The notes beneath the pieces were generated by a model. That model was not told where the DNA came from and did not search any database. It was given only the letters and a program-made list of their open reading frames with translations. A DNA stretch of 64,000 nucleotides, from positions 1,116,001 to 1,180,000 of the forward strand of contig JAUIRK010000898.1 in NCBI GenBank assembly GCA_030549495.1, in the 5' to 3' direction. Position numbers and translations under genes: made by a program. The stretch is from Nectonema munidae. Taxonomy: Eukaryota > Nematomorpha > Nectonematoida > Nectonematidae. This document shows, piece by piece, positions 58,500 through 64,000 of the stretch. The stretch's first letter is position 1. Every line of letters starts with the position of its first letter.

Positions 58500-59539
58500 G
58501 AATATGATGGTGTCATTTATTTTAAATGAAAATCAATCAAACCTGTCAATCAATGCCAAAATATATTATAAATTCAACATTTCTTGGGTTAATGTTGTTT
58601 TAATTTATAACCAACTTTTGATGATTAATTCACCCAAAATATTTTACCTCTCAGTAAATTAGCGTTTACAGGTGACTTAATGGCAAACACTTTTTCTCAT
58701 TATATTGAAATAAAGTTATCCATACACAGCAAATCGAACATGCTCAATTTTATTCTGAAAATACTGTTGTCACTCAAGATTTAAATTGCGGCTACTGTTT
58801 AACTTTGGTTAATTTGTAGTCAGATATTTTTTCATAATTTTCGTCCCATTTAGCAAATCAACTTTCCTCTATTTCATAATGACATTATTTTTGTCAATAT
58901 ATACACATGTAATGAATAATACATTTCAATGTGGGTAAAATAGTTATATATTTACTTAGTTCAACACTACACTGACTTTTATATATCTAAGCACAATCGA
59001 TCAATTTTTTTCTTTATATAATGATTTTATCCATCTCATAAATAGGAATGGAGCCAAATTTTAATCAAAGCAACCTGAGATCATGTTAGATAAAAGTTCA
59101 TAAAATTAAAATTTTCAATTCTCATAAAAATTTCCCAATAATAAGCCTATAGATGTGCTATTTATATTGTAATATATTGATCACTTTTTTAGTCAATTAA
59201 TGTTTGAAATATTAAAGATAAAGGTTTAAAGTTTTTTGTTTGGATTTTTTGATAATCTCAATACTAGATTTTTACACCAACTCCTATTTCATTGGGAAAG
59301 GGTATATCTTCAGTGTAGACAAGTTACATACTTGTTTCTTAAAACTATATAGCTCCTCAAGGAATTACTATATCGCCGATATAAAAGCACTTTATTAAAC
59401 GTGTTACGGTTTCATTTTTCTTAGGATCACGCGTTCTCATTTCAATGTGGCTTCAGTTCCCTTACTTCTAGCATACTTAAATTTTTGTACTATAATAAAT
59501 AACGATTGTGAGAAAAAACTTGACAAATGATTTGGAAAA

Positions 59540-60770
59540 AAACTGATTTTTGCAAATTCGATTGATACTTTCACCCATTTTTACACTGATACTGGCCAAA
59601 AAGAACTACAGAAATGAAAAACATGGACAATATTGTATTAAAAAATCATTTTAAATTTGAGGGATATTTTTAGTCAGAAGTTATCCTCAATCAAAATTTT
59701 AATTTGATTTGAGTTTTTTGAGAAAATAATTTTTTTATCAGAATTTGTTTTTCCGAAATGTCATACTTGATTCATAATCCATGCATTCTTGCACCCTAAT
59801 TAGGAAAACTAAGTCCTGAAATGAAGTGAGGATTGTAATAAAAAAATAAAAAATATATTTTATTTAAAATATGAAAGTATCAAGTATGTTTATGGGATAA
59901 TTTTTAGGCATACATCATTAATTCTATTTGTAAAAACTTAGCCAAAAAATGGAATCCGCTTGGCCAATTTAGTTTAAAAATATCAAATGTTTTTGAAGAA
60001 AATTTCCAGGCGAAAATAAAAATCTGATTGACATTTTCACATTCTAATTACGAAAACAGAGTCTCAAAATGAAATCAGCATAGAGATCTAGTATAAAAAA
60101 TATATTTTAAAGAGAATATAAATAATGTTCTAAGAAATCATTTTTGCCGTCAACGACAAATATGATTAACTTTTTCGCACTCTAATTGCAAAAAATGAGT
60201 CGATGCATAAAATCTGCTTGTTCTACTTATTTAAAAAATATATATTTTATTTAAAATGTGGATAAATATTTTTGGAGACAACTACAAATACTGTTAGACA
60301 TTTCCAAATCATAATTGCTAAAACTGAATTGAGAAATGAAATTTTCATGTTCAATTTGGCATAAAAAATATACTTAGTTTAAAATTTAATTAATATTCCT
60401 GGAGTTTCAGAAGTAAACCTCAAAATTGATTCACACATTGAAACATTTTGAAAACCAAATTGCAAAACATGACTCCAGAATTTAAATTGACATGATTGAT
60501 TTAGTATAAAAATGTGTATTTTTTTTTAAATTTTATAATATTTTTGGACACAATTTTCTGGCGAAAAGCGAAGATTTGATTGACACTTTCATAAATTTTC
60601 ACACCTTAATAGTGAAAACTAAGTTAAGAAATGAAATCAGCATGGTTGATTTGATATAAAAAAGTAAATTTTATTTAAAATTTGAATGAATGTTTTTGCA
60701 AGCAATTTCATCAATCAAATTTTTGATTGACATTTGCTGCAAAGTTGCCATGTTTATTGGAAAAATATGT
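59540..60770 (+). repeat. Tandem array of copy C, unit about 130-150 bp
   Basis: Landmarks like GAGTCTCAAAATGAAATC recur at about 60059, 60198, 60327, 60470 and 60620. Neighbouring GATTGACATTTTCAC-type phrases recur at the same spacing. Confidence 0.82.
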
Positions 60771-61091
60771 ATATATAAGTATTATGTGTTCCAATCATGG
60801 GCGCCGACAGATAGGGGCAAGGAGGGGCACTTGCCCCCCCCCCCCCCTGGAAATTATAGCAAAACTTTTTAAATTTTGCTATGTAAATATTTTACACAAT
60901 CGTATTCTTTTGTGATGTTTGTTAGCAGCAGTATCTGTCAGCTCAAATGGGACAAGTGCTAAAACATTTTCATGAGATGAAAACATCTTATAAGATATTA
61001 AGGAAGCGTTGGGATCAAGTATTTGAAGCCTAATCTCTGTGTTCAAAAATATAATCTTGTTAATCTTTTAATTTTTAAAAAATTTTTGGCT

Positions 61092-61416
61092 TTCGGATCC
61101 TAAATCCTAATTAAATCTACAAGCTGTGTCTATTCCAACCAACCAAGCTTTTTTATTCCTCCTTTGTCAAGTTTTAAAATGGAGAGTTTCACGTTCTAAA
61201 CAGAATCTTTTCTTCAAAGATTAGTTTCACTTTTTAATCTATACATTAACTGAAATTTTCGGATCCTAATTAAATCTACAAGCTGTGTCAATTCCAACCA
61301 ACCATGCTTTTTTATTCCTCCTTTGTCAAGTTTTAAAATGGAGAGTTTCACGTTCTAAACAGAATCTTTTCTTCAAAGATTAGTTTCATTTTTTAATCTA
61401 TACATTAACTGAAATA
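61092..61416 (+). repeat. Tandem duplication of about 166 bp inside the hAT element
   Basis: GGATCCTAATTAAATCTACA and GGAGAGTTTCACGTTCTAAA recur after about 166 bases at roughly 97% identity by eye. It lies in the presumed promoter or 5' leader of the transposase, and looks recent. Confidence 0.88.
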
Positions 61417-61519
61417 TTTTTTCTTTATTTCTTTCATTTGTAGTTTAATTTCGATTTTAGTTTTTTTTAAATTTATTATATTAGATCTATGTAGTTTCCA
61501 ATTTAAGTTTTAGATATAA

Positions 61520-62392
61520 ATGGATATCAGAAACTATTTGAATTGCAAACGCAATATAACTGAAGATAATCAAAAAGTTGCTGAAAATAAAAAGTTAAAA
61601 GATACTTATTCTATTCCAATTAATGATAGTATATCTTCATCCTCAGAATTATTTTTTTTAAATGAACTTGATATCGGAAATTATGTTATCAGTAAACCAA
61701 ATTCTGATGCTCTAAAACTGCAACTTTTGACAAATGCATACAGACCAGCAATTGAATATGATTTTAAAAAAGATGTAGAAGATGGTAAGCGGTGTTTTCG
61801 ACATGCATGGCTATCACAGTATGCACCTTGGTTAGCCTACTCACCAAAGTTAAAAGGCCCTCTCTGCATAGTGTGTGTTGTATTTCCGCAAAAAGTTCAT
61901 AGAGGAATTCAAAGTGGATTTATTACTTCAACATTCACTAACTACAAAAAGTTCAACGAGCAAGCAAAAGCACATATTGCCAGTGAATGGCAAAAGAATT
62001 CACAAATTGATGCTCAGAACTTTGTTTCAGTAATGAACAATTCAAAAAAAGAAGTAATATCGCAATTAAACAAAATAATTCAAGAAACAATTATTAAAAA
62101 TAGAAAAATATTGTTTTCTATATTATCCTCTATTTTGTTTTGCGCAACAAACGATATTGCAATAAGAGGTACCGAATCAAATTCTAGAATTTTTAAACAG
62201 CTCTTAAGTTTTAGAACTGAGTCTGGGGATTGTGTTTTGAAGAACCATTTTGAGAATTCAGCAAAGAATTCTCTCTATACATCTCATCAAATTCAAAATG
62301 AGTTGATTAAAATTTCTGCAGAACTTATTCGCATTATTTTGTGCGTGTTCTTCTTCTACTTTTCTATTTTGTTTAAGAATTATTGCATTTAA
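61520..62392 (+). pseudogene. hAT transposase N-terminal part with TTF-type zinc finger
   Basis: This frame of 290 codons starts MDIRNYLNCKRNI. Around residues 75-130 lies a TTF-type zinc-binding region (CFRHAWLSQYAPWLAYS, then GPLCIVCVVFP), followed by the start of a DUF4371-like domain (NDIAIRGTESNSRIF; family pattern LPFRGH). After IQNELIKISAELI the match breaks off and a hydrophobic chance tail follows. The catalytic middle of the family is missing, so this is the left part of an internally deleted transposase. Confidence 0.85.
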
Positions 62393-62432
62393 TTCGTCCC
62401 TTCTAGAGCCAATTTCACAGGCTTTACAATCT

Positions 62433-63185
62433 GTGCAGATAGATTTACCAAAAGTGCATGAACAAGTTCAAAATTTATTATCTGTTTTATTTGTTTATCG
62501 CGAAAAATCAGAAGAATTTTTTAGAATGAATGTATTTGAAAAAGTTAAAGAACTATCAAAAAGTTTAAACATTGAGCTTACTGTACCACGTCAGTGTAAA
62601 AGGCAAACTCATAGAATAAATCTTGGAACAGGAAATGTCGAGGAATATTGTCCCATACGCGTATACATTCCCTATCTTGATTCATTAATTTCCTCGTTGA
62701 AAGCTCGGTTTCCTGAAAAAAAGACATTTACAAACTTAAGTATATTCCATCCTACGCAAATGCAAAAATTATCCCGTGAATCTTTTCTTGATGTAGTTAA
62801 TCAGATAGTAGAAATATACAAAATAGAAAATTTAGAAGCAGAGTTCTTAAGCTGGTTTGATTATTGGTTGATTTCAACTGAGAAAAAAGCAAAAAAAGAG
62901 TTTGTGGAGCTATTGATTGAAACATTGTTTTATCCAATTATTAGAAAAGCCGTATTAATTCTTCTTACTTTGCCAGTTACTACGTGCAGTATTGAAAGGT
63001 CATTCAGCACCTTGCGTAGAGTGAAAACGTGGTTAAGGTCAACCATGTCTGATGATCGTCTTTGTGGGCTATGTATGATAAGTATTCACACAAAGAAAAT
63101 AAACGATAAGAAAGAAATGTTCATGGAGAAAGTAGTAAGCACATTTGGAAAGGACAAAAGAAGATTGCAATTTCTTTTTAAATGA
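62433..63185 (+). pseudogene. hAT transposase C-terminal part with dimerisation domain
   Basis: The true match begins slightly upstream (SLEPISQALQSVQIDL-like). It continues QVQNLLSVLFVYR, VPRQCKRQTHRINL and YIPYLDSLISSLKARF, and ends with the hAT dimerisation block (LTLPVTTCSIERSFSTLRRV, then TWLRSTMSDDRLCGL). The ATG-like start is inside the gene (codon CAG context; first codon TTG or ATG downstream). It is the right part of the same broken transposase as 61520-62392. Confidence 0.87.
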
Positions 63186-63710
63186 TTTGAAGTTTTTTGA
63201 ATATATTTTCTTTATTGTAAATAAAATTTTTCATTAATTCTAATATGATGTTTTTTAAACTAGTCATTACTACTGTAATTTTTTATTCTAAATTGTACAT
63301 TTTTTCCAATAAATTCTTTCTTTCTTTCTTTAAATTATGAAATTTTTTGCCCCTCTCTGGAAAAATTTTTAGCGGCGCCTATTGTTCCAATATATATAAT
63401 GATTATAAATTTTCAAAAGTGTATCCAATATAAACACTAAGTTATAAGTTATAGACATTAAAATATAAAAATTTTGTTGAAAAAAATGTACATTTAATTT
63501 TGATTGGCAGTTTTTGAAATGAGAGGTTCATTTACCATGAAAATGGTATCAAAAGATGCAGAATAAGGATTTTAGGAAAGTTCAAAAAGTTTAAGGGAAT
63601 ATAATTTAACCAATTTTGTACAATAGAAATTTTAGTTGAAGGGGGGGGGGGGGGGGGCTAAAATGCCCCAGTCTCTGATAGGGTTAAGACTCTTTATACA
63701 ACTTACTTTG

Positions 63711-64000
63711 ATACAAAAGTAGATTATGTAAATTGGGCAGCACAGCAATGTTGCACAAAGTTTGTTTCTAGATTGGTAAAATGGAAGAAAACTGGCCACC
63801 CAATGTCATTTGGTATTGCAATGATTTGGCGGGAGACAAGAAATCACATCGATGATTGTTATTTTTGCTGTACTGATATCACTATGACTGAGATTCGAAC
63901 TAAAAATACAATATCCAGCCTCCCGTCCAATTAGACATTCATGTTCAATTCCAATAGCACAAAAACATTCTGTGCTTGAAATAGAGGGTGCTTCAAATAT
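63711..64000 (+). pseudogene. Start of a second copy of the multicopy invertebrate protein family
   Basis: The plus frame reads DYVNWAAQQCCTKFVSRL, then HPMSFGIAMIWRETRNHIDD, CYFCCTDIT and ISSLPSN. The family N-terminus, as remembered, has SFGIPMIWREPxNHxxDCYFC, so the match is close. The copy continues past the window edge. At least one break is visible within the window. The C-terminal part of another copy lies at 29200-30110. Confidence 0.65.

Larger units (their letters stand above)
60796..63383 (+). mobile_element. hAT transposon (ZMYM1/DUF4371-like), internally deleted
   Basis: Flanked by perfect 8 bp duplications GTTCCAAT (60788-60795, 63384-63391). Ends read CATGGGCGCCG and the complement of AATAGGCGCCG. 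A C tract (about 60833-60846) follows the left end, as in other elements here. The 2,588 bp body holds two transposase pieces and lacks the central catalytic part. The empty site is preserved at about 41795. Confidence 0.92.
58500..63690 (+). repeat. Long dispersed repeat with tandem array, copy C, split by a hAT element
   Basis: Begins with GAAAATCAATCAAACCTGTC, shares the middle part with copy B (TAATGAATAATACATTTCAA), then an array (59,540-60,770). After the hAT insertion at 60796-63383 comes the conserved end (TGAGAGGTTCATTTACCATG, GATTTTAGGAAAG, CTGATAGGGTTAA). A poly-G tract of about 17 lies at 63,643-63,659. Confidence 0.78.

Overview
This is an AT-rich animal nuclear sequence with spliced genes, tRNA-derived SINEs, hAT-type DNA transposons and degenerate satellite-like arrays. 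The two host genes I can support, a MYRF homologue and an XBP1 homologue, are metazoan. The repeat content would suit an arthropod, perhaps a copepod-like crustacean, but the species is an inference with low certainty. Most open frames in the window are chance products of AT-rich sequence.

Left third (about 1-23,500). A myelin regulatory factor (MYRF) gene lies on the minus strand. Eleven exons between 20,455 and 5,118 join in one continuous frame, with every splice phase matching. They encode an N-terminal activation-like region, a basic KRKK patch, the NDT80-type DNA-binding domain, the S74-type self-cleaving domain with its Ser/Lys dyad, and the start of the following coiled coil. The extreme N-terminus is uncertain (a candidate start exon lies near 23,480). 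The transmembrane and C-terminal exons were not found. Introns carry SINEs, hAT fragments, a piggyBac-like MITE and a pogo-like end.

Middle (23,500-54,800). No intact host gene was recognised. The stretch holds a possible small-Tim pseudogene, a hAT MITE, a decayed multicopy protein-family copy, a minus-strand LINE, a large fold-back repeat, a decayed ZBED/SCAND3-like hAT transposase, and repeated copies of a long non-coding dispersed repeat with a roughly 130-155 bp tandem array in its centre. Other tandem repeats, MITEs whose ends are built from short repeats, and a duplicated block with nested insertions fill the rest.

Right part (54,800-64,000). The 3' part of an XBP1 gene lies on the minus strand. 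One exon is read in two overlapping frames, as expected for IRE1 frame-shift splicing in the unfolded protein response. The bZIP basic-region exon is missing from the window or hidden beyond the repeats. Upstream comes another long dispersed repeat, split by a 2.6 kb hAT element (ZMYM1/DUF4371-like, internally deleted) with perfect 8 bp target duplications. A related repeat near 41.8 kb is its empty site. At the right edge starts a second copy of the multicopy protein family seen near 29-30 kb.

All coordinates and homologies come from reading the sequence; no database search was run.
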